This document shows positions 48,696-58,012 of a stretch of DNA of 64,000 nt, in pieces. The notes under the pieces were generated by a model. It was not told where the DNA came from. It was given only the letters and a program-made list of their open reading frames with translations, and made no database searches. Source of the DNA: an uncultured Erythrobacter sp. (lineage in GTDB: Bacteria > Pseudomonadota > Alphaproteobacteria > Sphingomonadales > Sphingomonadaceae); contig CANLVN010000003.1 in NCBI GenBank assembly GCA_947494705.1, positions 496,001-560,000 on the forward strand. The letters run 5' to 3'. A program made the translations under genes and the position numbers. Positions within the stretch are counted from its first letter, which is position 1, and each line of letters begins with the position of its first letter.

Positions 48696-49298
48696 TCAGT
48701 CTGACTTCTCGACCGTCAGGGCCAGCCAGTCGCGCTCAGTCCCGTCACTGCCTTTTCCCGCATAGATCTGCGTCTCGATGATAGCGAAACCCGCCGCGCG
48801 ATATCTTTCGATCAGCCAATCGCTGGAAGGGAAATTATGCAGGCGGCCAAGCAGGTCGCGGCCTTCGCCATCGCCAAGCTTGTAGCTCGCGTAATGCAGA
48901 CCGCCCGGCCGCAGTGCGGTATGGATACGCGACAGCACATCGGGCAATTTCGCGCGCGGGCAGTGAAGGAGACAGGCATGCGCCCAAACCGCATCATATT
49001 CTTCGCGCGAGCCTAGCTCGTCGAACCGCATCACCCTTGCGCCAAGGGCGTGGCGCTCATTCGCTTTCCTCACCATCGCCGGAATGCCGTCGGTCGGATC
49101 GAGATCGAAGCCGCGTTCGGCAATTCGGCTTGCATCGCGCCCCGTACCGCACCCCAGTTCCAGCACTTGAGCACCGGGTTTCAGCCGGTCGAGAAAGCGG
49201 TCGAGATGCCCGCTCGGACCGCAGGCCGAACTGGAAGAATAGAATGGCGCTCCCGATTGGTAGAAATCGTATGTGGCCGGGTCGATTGGTCCGCTCAT
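48696..49298 (-). CDS. Class I SAM-dependent methyltransferase
   Basis: 200 aa from ATG 49298. Motif I is VLELGCGTGRDASRIAERG; DPTDGIPAMVRKANER lies at the end of beta-2, and AHACLLHCPRAKL follows. The set is typical of small-molecule methyltransferases (Methyltransf_11/25 group). Substrate unknown. Starts 21 nt downstream of the ClpP-like gene on the same strand; only a weak ribosome-binding site is present. Confidence 0.85.
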   Translation of the reverse strand: MSGPIDPATYDFYQSGAPFYSSSSACGPSGHLDRFLDRLKPGAQVLELGCGTGRDASRIAERGFDLDPTDGIPAMVRKANERHALGARVMRFDELGSREEYDAVWAHACLLHCPRAKLPDVLSRIHTALRPGGLHYASYKLGDGEGRDLLGRLHNFPSSDWLIERYRAAGFAIIETQIYAGKGSDGTERDWLALTVEKSD

Positions 49299-49318
49299 CG
49301 GCCGGTTCGTTTCCGGGT

Positions 49319-50020
49319 CTACCGCGACGCGTTGGTCACGTTGTATTCGCCCACCTCTGCCTGCGTCAGGCAATAGCGTGTGCTCGGGTCATCCTCGCTG
49401 CTGACGGCCTGCTGCTGGTACATGACGTCGGTAAGCAGCTTGCGGCTGATCCCCATCCGGATGAGGAAATCGTTATCCTCGCTCGCGAGCAGGGCAGAAG
49501 ATTGCTCGATGCTTGCAATCAGTTCCGTGGTTGCCTCGCTGCCATCTATAACCGCGTCGTCGATGATCCAGCGATCGCTGGTGTGCGTGAACATGTGGAC
49601 CATGAAGACGCCGCCTTCGTCGACGAAGCGCACCGAGCCCCCCATGAAAACGAAATTGCAGGCGGAAAAACAGGTCCAGCCTTTCGGGATACGGGTGACG
49701 AGCCCGTAATTGCGGATGATCCGCCCCGCTTCGTTCCCTGCATAGGCATTGCCACCGCGCGAACGCAGCCAGATCTCACCGATCTGCGGGTCGCTTTCGA
49801 TCGCTTTCTCGAGCCGCTCCGGCAAGCGCGCATCAATGCGTCCTTCGGCCAGCAGCACCTTGTAGTCACCGCGTTTTACGGCGGTAAGCTGCATCGGCTC
49901 CGAAGAGCCCCAATCGGGTTCCTTGGGGCAAGTGGGATTGCTGGGATCGCGCTCGCCCGCGCCCGTGAGAAGCGCGAGGCAGGCGAAACCAGCAAGGGTT
50001 CTGGAAGCGAGTGGTTTCAC
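49319..50020 (-). CDS. Periplasmic ClpP-like protein (COG3904 type)
   Basis: 233 aa from GTG 50020, which overlaps the stop of the upstream gene as GTGA. A hydrophobic N-terminus (about 5-22) serves as signal peptide. The ClpP/crotonase-like core is visible: GEIWLRSRGGNAYAGNEAGRII, then CFSACNFVFMGGSVRFVDEG with a serine in the nucleophile position, and a His in MVHMFTH. Such proteins are found in alphaproteobacteria as predicted periplasmic peptidases; activity has not been shown. Four cysteines may stabilise the exported fold. Confidence 0.75.
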   Translation of the reverse strand: MKPLASRTLAGFACLALLTGAGERDPSNPTCPKEPDWGSSEPMQLTAVKRGDYKVLLAEGRIDARLPERLEKAIESDPQIGEIWLRSRGGNAYAGNEAGRIIRNYGLVTRIPKGWTCFSACNFVFMGGSVRFVDEGGVFMVHMFTHTSDRWIIDDAVIDGSEATTELIASIEQSSALLASEDNDFLIRMGISRKLLTDVMYQQQAVSSEDDPSTRYCLTQAEVGEYNVTNASR

Positions 50021-50598
50021 GCCACGATCGCATAACGCGGTGAACCGGCGAGGCGACACATGCGCTTTTCGGCGCGAGTTTCCTCGCCTTCCACGATGAT
50101 GACGTCGGTTACGGTAATGCAGTCATTGTCGCCAGACGAGGCCTCGCGTGCGGTGACGGTCGAAGTGCCGCTTACGCCCTTGCGCGTATCGGAAGTCCAT
50201 GCGGCACTGCGCCCGACTTCGGGAACGACCTGGTTCCCTTCATCGTCGATGGCGGTCGTCGCAGTCTCGGTCGCTTCGGCAGCTTGCTCCTGCTCCTGCG
50301 GGTCGAGTTTGCAGGCGATCTCTTTCGCCAGTTGGTCGGTGAAGGTCGAGACGGGGACGAATTGGCCAAGGCCCATGCGGTTGGCCGTGCGCCGCGCGGC
50401 ACCGCCCAGCAACCCGCCGAGCACGCCGCGCGCGACGTCGCCCGATTCGTTGTCCTCGCATCCTTCCGCCGCCTTCGCGCCTCTTTGGCTGTCGCGCGTT
50501 ACATCGCGCAGCAGTCCGCCTAGCTGTGCGTGCGCCGGCATGGCGGCGAGCGTCATCGCCGCGGCTGCACCGCAAAGAGTGATTGTTCTGATCTGCAT
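50017..50598 (-). CDS. Exported protein of unknown function
   Basis: 193 aa from ATG 50598, with GGGAGG upstream; the frame is open further upstream without support. Signal peptide to about residue 22 (AMPAHAQ). A glycine-rich patch (GVLGGLLGGAARRTANRMG) is followed by a predicted coiled Glu/Ala-rich segment and a domain ending with DCITVTDVIIVEGEETRAEKRMCR, a pattern I cannot assign. Its stop overlaps the ClpP-like gene, so the two are likely made together. Confidence 0.72.
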   Translation of the reverse strand: MQIRTITLCGAAAAMTLAAMPAHAQLGGLLRDVTRDSQRGAKAAEGCEDNESGDVARGVLGGLLGGAARRTANRMGLGQFVPVSTFTDQLAKEIACKLDPQEQEQAAEATETATTAIDDEGNQVVPEVGRSAAWTSDTRKGVSGTSTVTAREASSGDNDCITVTDVIIVEGEETRAEKRMCRLAGSPRYAIVA

Positions 50599-50669
50599 GA
50601 TCGAGCCTCCCATCGCGAAAACCCTACGCCTGTTGGAGGCATAGTCCAAGCGGGTGTGGTTAGCGCGTG

Positions 50670-51914
50670 TCAGGGCTGCGCCGAAGCTGCCTCTGCGGCT
50701 TCGCGATCCCGCTCGGCACGGCTCTTCTTCTGCGCGGCGGTTTTCAACTGGCCACAGGCCGCATCGATATCGCGCCCGCGCGGTGTGCGCACCGGAGCGC
50801 TGATACCGCCCTCGAAAACGATGTCGGAGAATGCCTTGATCCGTTCGGGCGTCGAACATTCATATTGCGCGCCCGGCCACGGATTGAACGGGATCAGGTT
50901 GACCTTGGCGGGCAGGCCGTATTGCTTGAGCAGCCGGACCAGCTCGCGCGCGTCCTCGTCGCTGTCGTTCTTGTCCTTGAGCATCACATATTCGAAGGTG
51001 ATGCGCCGTGCATTCGAGGCACCGGGATAGTCCGCGCACGCCTGAAGCAATTCTTCGAGACCGTATTTGCGGTTCAGCGGGACGATCTCGTCGCGCACGT
51101 CCTTTGTCACGGCGTGCAGGGAAACGGCGAGGTTGACCCCGATCTCCTGCCCGCAGCGCTCCATCGCGGGTACGACGCCGCTGGTGGAAAGGGTGATGCG
51201 CCGCTTCGACAGGGCGAGGCCGTCGCCGTCCATTACGAGGTTCATCGCATCGCGAACGTGATCGAAATTGTAGAGCGGCTCACCCATACCCATCAGGACG
51301 ATATTGGTGAGCAGGCGGCCATCTGCGGTGTAATGGCTGGCGTCTTCCTCGCCCAGATCGTTCATGCGTCCCTTGGGCCATTCGCCGAGCGTGTCGCGCG
51401 CCAGCATCACCTGTCCCACGATCTCTCCCGGCGTCAGGTTGCGCACAAGGCGCATCGTGCCGGTGTGGCAGAACGTGCAATTGAGCGTGCAGCCGACTTG
51501 GCTTGAAATGCAGAGGGTTCCGCGATCTGCATCGGGAATGAAGACCATCTCGAAATCGTGGCCATCGTCGGTCTGCAGCAGCCATTTGCGCGTGCCGTCG
51601 GTGCTGTGCTGCGCTTCGACCACGTTGGGTCGGCCGATGACGAAGCGTTCCTTGAGCCAGGGACGCATCGTCTTCGAGATGTCGGTCATCGCCTCGAAAT
51701 CGGTGACGCCGCGATGGTAGAGCCAGTGGAACACCTGCTTTGCGCGCAGTTTCGCCTGTCGGTCGTCGAGCCCCGCTTCGGCGAAGAGTTCGCGAATGCG
51801 GGGGCGCGGCAGGCCGATAAGGTCGATACGTCCATCGCTGCGCGGCGTGATGTCACGCGCAACGGGAACCGGGTCTACCTGCCCGGGAATGGTCATGAGT
51901 GTCGTGTTGAACAT
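50670..51914 (-). CDS. rlmN: 23S rRNA / tRNA adenine-C2 methyltransferase (radical SAM)
   Basis: 414 aa from ATG 51914; ATG 51896 is an alternative. The N-terminal domain holds [15 protein letters not shown]. The radical-SAM cluster is CTLNCTFC, with the second conserved site near the C-terminus ([21 protein letters not shown]) where the resolving Cys lies. It methylates A2503 of 23S rRNA and A37 of certain tRNAs. Runs alone on the minus strand. Confidence 0.95.
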   Translation of the reverse strand: MFNTTLMTIPGQVDPVPVARDITPRSDGRIDLIGLPRPRIRELFAEAGLDDRQAKLRAKQVFHWLYHRGVTDFEAMTDISKTMRPWLKERFVIGRPNVVEAQHSTDGTRKWLLQTDDGHDFEMVFIPDADRGTLCISSQVGCTLNCTFCHTGTMRLVRNLTPGEIVGQVMLARDTLGEWPKGRMNDLGEEDASHYTADGRLLTNIVLMGMGEPLYNFDHVRDAMNLVMDGDGLALSKRRITLSTSGVVPAMERCGQEIGVNLAVSLHAVTKDVRDEIVPLNRKYGLEELLQACADYPGASNARRITFEYVMLKDKNDSDEDARELVRLLKQYGLPAKVNLIPFNPWPGAQYECSTPERIKAFSDIVFEGGISAPVRTPRGRDIDAACGQLKTAAQKKSRAERDREAAEAASAQP

Positions 51915-52245
51915 GATTGGCCGCGCATATAGGCGCGAGGCACCCACAAATCAAAGGATGGCTTCGCATTGCGCGAGCTGTCGGGACCGCGCAGCCAGAA
52001 AGCGGCGCGCAAGAATGTTTCGAGAGGCTATGCGTTCCCGCCACTCGTCGAGAACATAATTCGGTTCATCGACGGTGTCGGCGGGTGCTCGTTTCACCTC
52101 TTGTCGGGCACGCCTCACAGCCGAAATTGTGTCGAAAATACAACAGGATGCTGTTGTGCAGGGTTAATGAAACAAACCGGCCAGACATCCCGTTTGATGG
52201 TCGACGCGGTCACGAAGAGCCGCGCAAACATCAATGGAGTAACAC
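51915..52245 (+). other. Upstream region of the outer-membrane gene
   Basis: 331 nt between the divergent rlmN and the beta-barrel gene without a supported gene. It contains a perfect inverted repeat ACAACAG-GATG-CTGTTGT at 52140-52157, about 90 nt before the start codon, which may be an operator. The promoter of the beta-barrel gene should lie downstream of it. Confidence 0.45.
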
Positions 52246-52914
52246 GTGAAAAACACAATCTACCTTTTGGTCGCCACCTCGTTCATCGCTACCTCGGCTC
52301 CGGCCATGGCCCAGAGTGCGGACGATCCGTTCACCGGCTTTCGCGTCGGCGCTCTTGCCGGATTCGATTCCAGCCGTGCAGGCGACGAAGTCGACGATGA
52401 AGCCAACGAGGACAACGACCAGTCGATCGAAGGCATCGGCTACGGCGTAGAAGCCGGATACGACTTTAACGCTGGCGGCGTGGTGCTGGGCGTCGAAGCC
52501 GAACTGACCGACTCCACCGCCGACGTCGAAATCGACGATGGCGACTTCGAAGGCTTCGGCCTCGGCGATGTCGAAACGGGTCGTGACATCTATGTCGGCG
52601 CGCGCGTCGGTACGCTCGTGGGCGACAACGCTCTCGTCTATGCCAAGGGCGGCTACACCAATGCGCGTTACAACATCAGCTCCTCGTTCGACGGCGATGA
52701 CTTCCGCAGCTCGATCGACGCCGACGGCTTCCGCGTGGGTGCAGGTGTGGAATACGCGTTCGGCACCAACACCTTCGCGAAGCTCGAATACCGCTATTCG
52801 AACTACGGCGAAGCCGAGATCGACTTTGAAGACGACGGCCTGGCCGATGTCGACATTGGCGAGATCGACACAGATCGTCACCAGGTGATGGCTGGCGTCG
52901 GCTTCCGCTTCTAA
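52246..52914 (+). CDS. Outer-membrane beta-barrel protein (OmpA/porin-like)
   Basis: 222 aa from GTG 52246 (GGAGT upstream). Signal peptide MKNTIYLLVATSFIATSAPAMA. Alternating beta strands with long acidic loops (repeated DDxAN, DxDDGD) suggest an eight-stranded barrel of the OmpA/Opacity-like group (YGVEAGYDFNAGG, KLEYRYSNYG, HQVMAGVGFRF). It ends in Phe, as needed for outer-membrane insertion. The strong Asp content may suit marine salinity; this is an inference. Confidence 0.88.
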   Translation: MKNTIYLLVATSFIATSAPAMAQSADDPFTGFRVGALAGFDSSRAGDEVDDEANEDNDQSIEGIGYGVEAGYDFNAGGVVLGVEAELTDSTADVEIDDGDFEGFGLGDVETGRDIYVGARVGTLVGDNALVYAKGGYTNARYNISSSFDGDDFRSSIDADGFRVGAGVEYAFGTNTFAKLEYRYSNYGEAEIDFEDDGLADVDIGEIDTDRHQVMAGVGFRF

Positions 52915-52935
52915 GCGATAAGTTCTGAAGCCAGA

Positions 52936-52971
52936 AGGGCCGGGTGCATCGACGATGCGTCCGGCCCTTTT
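52936..52971 (+). terminator. Intrinsic terminator after the beta-barrel gene
   Basis: AGGGCCGG (52936-52943) pairs with CCGGCCCT, extended inwards by GCAT/ATGC, followed by TTTT. It closes the beta-barrel transcript and may also act on the convergent gene at 52979. Confidence 0.85.
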
Positions 52972-52978
52972 CGTTGGG

Positions 52979-53455
52979 TCAGCGCGCGCAGCCGACCACT
53001 GAAGCGTCGATGGCGGTGGCAGCTCCCGACAGGTCGTAGCGGTCGGTGAAGCTGCTCCCGTTGGTGGCGCGCGCGCTCACGCTCATGCGCGTTGCCGATC
53101 GCAAGGCCGCGGTGATAGCGGCGTCCATGGCATTGTCCTGCGCCCAGGCATTGCGGCCCTTCGCGGCCAAGGTGAAGCGGCGATCACCCACCCGCAGCGT
53201 CACGTCGGAGCCAGCGCGGATGGCGCGTGACAGGCGGATATGAAGCTGCCCGCGAATGCCCTGCGATGGCCATGTCGCGACGCTCGCGAAAGGTGCGCTG
53301 TTGCCGCTGCGCGATGGCTTGGCGATGGCGTAGCAGCGCTGCGGGCTGTCATCGCGAAAAGCGGCCCAGCTGGAATAGACGCCGAGGCTGTCCTTCGCCG
53401 CGACCGGCACGGCCATAGTGGCGAGGGCGATAAAGGGAAGGGCGGTTCTAACCAT
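52979..53455 (-). CDS. Small exported protein, IalB-like features
   Basis: 158 aa. Signal peptide to about residue 20 (AVPVAAK). The mature N-terminus (GVYSSWAAFRDDSPQRCYAIAKP) resembles invasion-associated-locus-B-like periplasmic proteins, and a C-terminal VVGCAR suggests a disulfide with the first Cys. Function unknown. Its start overlaps the end of greB by 8 nt, so it is translated with it. Confidence 0.7.
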   Translation of the reverse strand: MVRTALPFIALATMAVPVAAKDSLGVYSSWAAFRDDSPQRCYAIAKPSRSGNSAPFASVATWPSQGIRGQLHIRLSRAIRAGSDVTLRVGDRRFTLAAKGRNAWAQDNAMDAAITAALRSATRMSVSARATNGSSFTDRYDLSGAATAIDASVVGCAR

Positions 53456-53930
53456 AGCGAATTGCCATCACTTCCCACTCCTTGACCCCGCCCGGAAGGC
53501 GCACTGTGCGACAATCCCCGATTTCCGCTCCCTTGAGCGCCTTCGCGATGGGAGATGACCATCCGACCTTGCCTGCGCCCGCATCCTGCTCGTCATCGCC
53601 GACGATCTGCACCACGCGGCGCTCATCATCCTCGTCTGCGAGTTCGACCTGCGCGCCGAAGAATACGCGCGTCCTATCCGGCTGGTTGGCCGGATCGACC
53701 ACGCGACAAGCCTTCATGCGCCGAGCCAGATAGCCCAATTCGCGATCGATCTCGCGCATGCGCTTGCGCCCGTAGATATAATCGCCGTTCTCGCTGCGGT
53801 CGCCATTGCCCGCCGCCCAGCTGACGATCTCGACAATCTCGGGCCGCTCGGTGCCAAGCAGGTGATCGTAGCGCGCCTTGAGCGCAGCCATGCCCGCTGG
53901 CGTTATCGGCGGCCCCGGTTTGCTAGCCAT
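53448..53930 (-). CDS. greB: Transcription elongation factor GreA/GreB family
   Basis: 160 aa from ATG 53930; a longer open frame is an overlap with the upstream gene. N-terminal coiled-coil hairpin (ALKARYDHLL...DRSENGDYIYGRKRMREIDREL, with the acidic tip ENGDY) and C-terminal FKBP-like domain (GWSSPIAKALKGAEIGD). It stimulates cleavage of backtracked transcripts by RNA polymerase. Stop of the upstream transglycosylase lies 11 nt before the start. Confidence 0.88.
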   Translation of the reverse strand: MASKPGPPITPAGMAALKARYDHLLGTERPEIVEIVSWAAGNGDRSENGDYIYGRKRMREIDRELGYLARRMKACRVVDPANQPDRTRVFFGAQVELADEDDERRVVQIVGDDEQDAGAGKVGWSSPIAKALKGAEIGDCRTVRLPGGVKEWEVMAIRYG

Positions 53931-53941
53931 GACGGCGCTGC

Positions 53942-55906
53942 TCAGGGCAGGAAGCTGTCGACCGTGCGCGGATACCCGGCCTGCTGCGGATACATGTGCG
54001 AATAGCTCACCGCGTTGCCTATCACGCGCATAACGTAATAGCGTGTTTCGAAGTTGGCCGGGATCTTCTCGATCCATTCAACCCAGTCGATTTCCCCGCG
54101 ACGCGGATCACCGTTGAGCGCAAGCCACTGGCGCACGCGGCCCGGACCGGCGTTGTAGGACGCGATAGCGAGCGGATAGGCGCCACCATACAGGTCCATA
54201 CGGCGCGAGAAGTGCGCATCGCCCAGGCGAATATTGTATTGCGGATCCTCGGTCAGGTTGGCGCTCATATACTGGATGCCAAGGATGCCCGCTTCTTCGC
54301 GGGCAGTGCTGCGCAGCAGCTGCATCATTCCGATCGCGTTGGCGTGGCTGCGCCGGGTGCGGTCGAACTCGCTTTCCTGGCGCGCAATCGCGTGGACCAT
54401 GGTCCAGTCGTTGACGCGAGGCGTATCGACCGTCGGGAAGCCGACGCGCTCGAAGCCGGAAAGGCCGTTCGCGCCCGCTTCCATGCCGACGACGACTGCC
54501 ATTTCCTCAAGCCCGGTTTCCATCGCCAGCTGGTTCACCATCAGCAATTCTTCCGGCGTCTCGGCGCTTTCGCCGATGGCTTCGAAGAAGCGTCGCTCGG
54601 TCCGCCAGTCGCCGCGATTGGCCGCAATCGCGCGGATCGCGCGAACCAGCGGGCGCTGCTCGAACTCGGCGCGGGTCGCGCTGTCGATCTGCAGTTCCGG
54701 AAGCTGCGCGAACTCGGGCATTGAGCGGCCAAGCGCGCTGATCGCGAGCTGACCGTAATAGTAATGCGGGAATTCCGCAGCGCGCTCGAAATAGCCGCGC
54801 GCATCTTCTTCAAGCCCGGCCTGACGCGCAGCGCGACCGGCCCAGAAGAAGCCCTTGGAACGGGTCAGCGGGGTCTGTGCCGCTTCGCCGTAGCGCAGGA
54901 AAAGGGGAGCTGCTGCCGCACCGTCGCGAAGTTCCCACAGAGCGTTGGTCCCGCCCAGCCACATCAGGTCGGTGTAGCGGTCGCGCAGGGTAAAGGAGCG
55001 CTGCGACAGATCTTCGCCCGGCTTGAACAGGTCGTCGGTCTTTCTCGCGATGCGCACCGAACTGGTCGCGCCCGACGCCTTGGCGATGGCGAGCATGTCG
55101 CCAACAAGGTCGGTCGGATCGAAGGCGGGTTCGCGTGCCTCGGGCCGGTTGGCGAGCAGGTTGATCGCCGCTTCGGTCATACCGCGCGAGCGATAATAAT
55201 TCACGAGGTTGAAGATATAGCCGATGTCGCGCTGCGCATCGGCGGGAACGGGGAGGCCAGCAGATTGCGGGGTTTGCCCGCGCACCAAAGCGAGCCGCGC
55301 CATGGCGAGCGGTCGCGCGGACGGGGCGAGATTGATCACCTGCCGCTCGGCCGCGTCGGCATCGCCCTGCCACAACAGCGCATCCATGCGCGCTGCATGA
55401 TCCTCGGGCGTGAATTGCCCGCCATACAGGCCGAGCAAATAGGCTTCGGCAGGTCCGCTCATAGTTCCGCCGCGCCATGCTTCGCGCGCCATCGAAAGCG
55501 CTTCGGGGCGCTGCGCATTGGCAAGGCTCAGTGCATAGCGTGCTCGGCCCGCATTGGTCAGCGGTGGCTGAGCATCGAAAAAGGCGAGGATATCGGCTTG
55601 TGGCGGGGCTTCCTCGTCCAGCGCGTTCTCGGCGCGCAGGCGAATGGTCTCCATCCGCGGGAAGGTCGGATAAGCGACAGCAAAGCCGGCATAGTCGTCA
55701 AAACTCAACTCGCGATTGGCCTGCAGCGTCTCCCAGCGCGCGATTGCGGCACCGATCTGCGTGGGTTGTTGCGCGACAAGGTTGCTACGCGAGGGCGGAT
55801 CGTACACCTGTGCCGAACAAGGAGCCGCCAGCGCTCCCATCGAAGCGGCGGCGTAGGCCGCCAAAAGAGAGGGGTTGGAAAGCAAATTTCTGGCCATGCT
55901 GGACAT
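53942..55906 (-). CDS. slt: Soluble lytic murein transglycosylase
   Basis: 654 aa. Signal peptide to about residue 32. A long superhelical N-terminal part (Ala- and Arg-rich helices, about 40-450) precedes the catalytic SLT domain: ARQESEFDRTRRSHANAIGMMQLL with catalytic Glu, then YNAGPGRVRQW and the terminal YYVMRVIGNAVSY. Cleaves glycan strands to give 1,6-anhydro-muropeptides. First gene of the operon with greB and a small exported protein. Confidence 0.92.
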   Translation of the reverse strand: MSSMARNLLSNPSLLAAYAAASMGALAAPCSAQVYDPPSRSNLVAQQPTQIGAAIARWETLQANRELSFDDYAGFAVAYPTFPRMETIRLRAENALDEEAPPQADILAFFDAQPPLTNAGRARYALSLANAQRPEALSMAREAWRGGTMSGPAEAYLLGLYGGQFTPEDHAARMDALLWQGDADAAERQVINLAPSARPLAMARLALVRGQTPQSAGLPVPADAQRDIGYIFNLVNYYRSRGMTEAAINLLANRPEAREPAFDPTDLVGDMLAIAKASGATSSVRIARKTDDLFKPGEDLSQRSFTLRDRYTDLMWLGGTNALWELRDGAAAAPLFLRYGEAAQTPLTRSKGFFWAGRAARQAGLEEDARGYFERAAEFPHYYYGQLAISALGRSMPEFAQLPELQIDSATRAEFEQRPLVRAIRAIAANRGDWRTERRFFEAIGESAETPEELLMVNQLAMETGLEEMAVVVGMEAGANGLSGFERVGFPTVDTPRVNDWTMVHAIARQESEFDRTRRSHANAIGMMQLLRSTAREEAGILGIQYMSANLTEDPQYNIRLGDAHFSRRMDLYGGAYPLAIASYNAGPGRVRQWLALNGDPRRGEIDWVEWIEKIPANFETRYYVMRVIGNAVSYSHMYPQQAGYPRTVDSFLP

Positions 55907-56005
55907 AGTGCCGATTGGCTCCTTATCAGGCGCTTAACAGACGGGGCGGCGTAATGTCAGATTATGCCCCATACACAGATATTTGAACGAGACAGGATAA
56001 AAGCA

Positions 56006-56887
56006 ATGTTCAGCGGCTCGATACCCGCTCTGGCGACTCCTTTTCGCGACGGGTCGTTTGACGAGAGCGCATTTCGCAAGCTCGTCGACTGGCAGATCGA
56101 CAATGGCAGCTCGGGCCTTGTCCCGTGCGGGACCACCGGCGAAGCCTCGACGCTCTCCAATGCAGAGCACCACCGGGTGATCGAGGTCTGCATCGAGCAG
56201 GCCGCTGGCCGCGTTCCGGTTATTGCGGGCTGTGGGTCCAACGACACACGCAACGCGGCGCTGCACATGAACTTTGCGAAGAAGGCCGGCGCGGCAGCCG
56301 GGCTTTGCGTAGCACCTTATTACAACCGCCCGAGCCAGGCCGGGCTGATTGCCCATTTCAGCTATCTGGCAGAGAATTGCGACCTGCCGATCGTGCTCTA
56401 CAACGTGCCCGGGCGCACCGTGACCGATATCGAGGACGAGACCGTCTGCGAACTGGTGAACAAGTATCCCGAGCAGATCGTCGCTATCAAGGATGCGAGC
56501 GGGGACCTGTCACGCGTGGCGGACCACCGCATGGGTATCGGGCGCGATTTCTGCCAGCTGTCGGGTAATGACGAGCTATGGCTTCCGCACAATGCTGCCG
56601 GGGGCAGGGGGGCGATTTCGGTCACCGCCAATGTCGCACCGGCCCTGTGCGCCGAGTTCCAGGAGGCGATCAACAATAACGAGTTGCAAAGGGCTCGCGA
56701 ACTGAATGACCGCTTGTTCCCGCTGCACTACGCGATGTTCTCCGACGCTTCGCCTGCCCCGGCGAAATATGCGCTGAGTCGCGTGCATGACTGGTTCTCG
56801 CCAAGTGTGCGCCTGCCAATTTGCGAAGCGAGCGAAGCCTCGCGCAAAGCGGTGGACGAGGCGCTGGAGCACGCCGGGCTGATCTAA
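56006..56887 (+). CDS. dapA: 4-hydroxy-tetrahydrodipicolinate synthase
   Basis: 293 aa from ATG 56006 (AGGA upstream), the usual length; an earlier in-frame codon is rejected. Schiff-base Lys162 lies in AIKDASGD, Tyr132 in LYNVPGRT, and the triad Thr in GTTGEASTL. Makes the first committed intermediate of lysine and meso-diaminopimelate synthesis, needed for peptidoglycan. Overlaps the convergent hydrolase gene by 4 nt. Confidence 0.96.
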   Translation: MFSGSIPALATPFRDGSFDESAFRKLVDWQIDNGSSGLVPCGTTGEASTLSNAEHHRVIEVCIEQAAGRVPVIAGCGSNDTRNAALHMNFAKKAGAAAGLCVAPYYNRPSQAGLIAHFSYLAENCDLPIVLYNVPGRTVTDIEDETVCELVNKYPEQIVAIKDASGDLSRVADHRMGIGRDFCQLSGNDELWLPHNAAGGRGAISVTANVAPALCAEFQEAINNNELQRARELNDRLFPLHYAMFSDASPAPAKYALSRVHDWFSPSVRLPICEASEASRKAVDEALEHAGLI

Positions 56888-57954
56888 AGCACCTCGTCTT
56901 CATCCAGCAGAGTCTCGGCAAAGCCTTCCGGTTCGCTCGCGAAGATCGCTTCGGCGAGACTTTCGATACGCGCTCCGACGCGTTCGGGATGGTCGACGCG
57001 GGCGATGTGGAATAGCGCGTCACCCTGATGCACCACGGGAAGGGTGGCGTGGCCGATGATGATGCCGTCGGTGGGGCTGACGATTTCGAGCGGGTCCTCG
57101 CCAAATAGGCCAGCGACCGCAGCCAGCAACTCGCCCTGCTTCACCGCGTCGCCCGATTTGCGCATTCGGTGCGTCACGCCCCCGCGCGGGGAGCGGACCC
57201 ATTGCGTCTTGTTCGAGCGGGCGGGAACGCCAACCTCGGTCAGCCCGTCATCCTCTTCGATCATGCCCATATGCGCCATCACGCGAAGAGTGCCGGACAC
57301 GCCCGCCTCGATCGAGAAACGGTCGAAACGCAGAGCCTCTCCCGCTTCCATCAGGAGCATATCGACCCCTTGATCCTGCGCCAGTGCGCGCAGGCTGCCA
57401 TCGCGCAGTGGGCTTTCGATGATGACCGGCGCGCCGAAGGCCATCGCCAGTTCGACAAGCCGCTTGTTGCCAGCGGCGATGCGGATCTGCGGCAGGTTGT
57501 AGCGGTGTACGGCTGCGGTGTGGAAGTCGATGCCGAGATCTGCGCGGCTTACAATCTCGCTGAACAGAACATGCGCAACCTGTCCGGCAAGCGAGCCGGT
57601 GGCCGTGCCGGGGAAGGAGCGGTTGAGGTCGCGCCGATCGGGCAGGTAGCGCGTGTGGCTGAGAAAGCCGAAGATATTGGCCACCGGCACCAGCATCACC
57701 GTCCCGCTCAACACCTCGGGCGAGAGGATGTTGGCGAGCCGCTGAATGATCGCGGTACCCATGATTTCATCACCGTGGATCGCGCCGCTCACGAAGATCG
57801 TCGGACCCGGCTTCGCCCCATGCAACACGCGCACGGCGAGCTGCGAGCTGAAGCCGGTCGCCATGGTCGTGATCGGCAGGCCGATATCGGCCTGAGTGCC
57901 TGGCGCGACCTCGTGGTCGCCCAATGCGAAGGCCTCTTGTCGCCCGCCTGTCAT
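56884..57954 (-). CDS. Succinylglutamate desuccinylase / aspartoacylase-like hydrolase
   Basis: 356 aa from ATG 57954. The zinc site of the AstE/AspA family is present: SGAIHGDE (His and Glu) and the second His in GIDFHTAAVHRYN, with the RDLNRSFPG arginine pair. A C-terminal beta domain (about 260-340) resembles a lipoyl-like or barrel-sandwich segment. Cleaves an N-acyl amino acid; the substrate is unknown and no arginine-degradation genes accompany it. Convergent with dapA. Confidence 0.85.
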   Translation of the reverse strand: MTGGRQEAFALGDHEVAPGTQADIGLPITTMATGFSSQLAVRVLHGAKPGPTIFVSGAIHGDEIMGTAIIQRLANILSPEVLSGTVMLVPVANIFGFLSHTRYLPDRRDLNRSFPGTATGSLAGQVAHVLFSEIVSRADLGIDFHTAAVHRYNLPQIRIAAGNKRLVELAMAFGAPVIIESPLRDGSLRALAQDQGVDMLLMEAGEALRFDRFSIEAGVSGTLRVMAHMGMIEEDDGLTEVGVPARSNKTQWVRSPRGGVTHRMRKSGDAVKQGELLAAVAGLFGEDPLEIVSPTDGIIIGHATLPVVHQGDALFHIARVDHPERVGARIESLAEAIFASEPEGFAETLLDEDEVL

Positions 57955-58012
57955 GCTCGCCCCCTTGATCGTAGTGACCCGACGCAATGCGTGCGCCGGG
58001 CGCGCGCTACAG

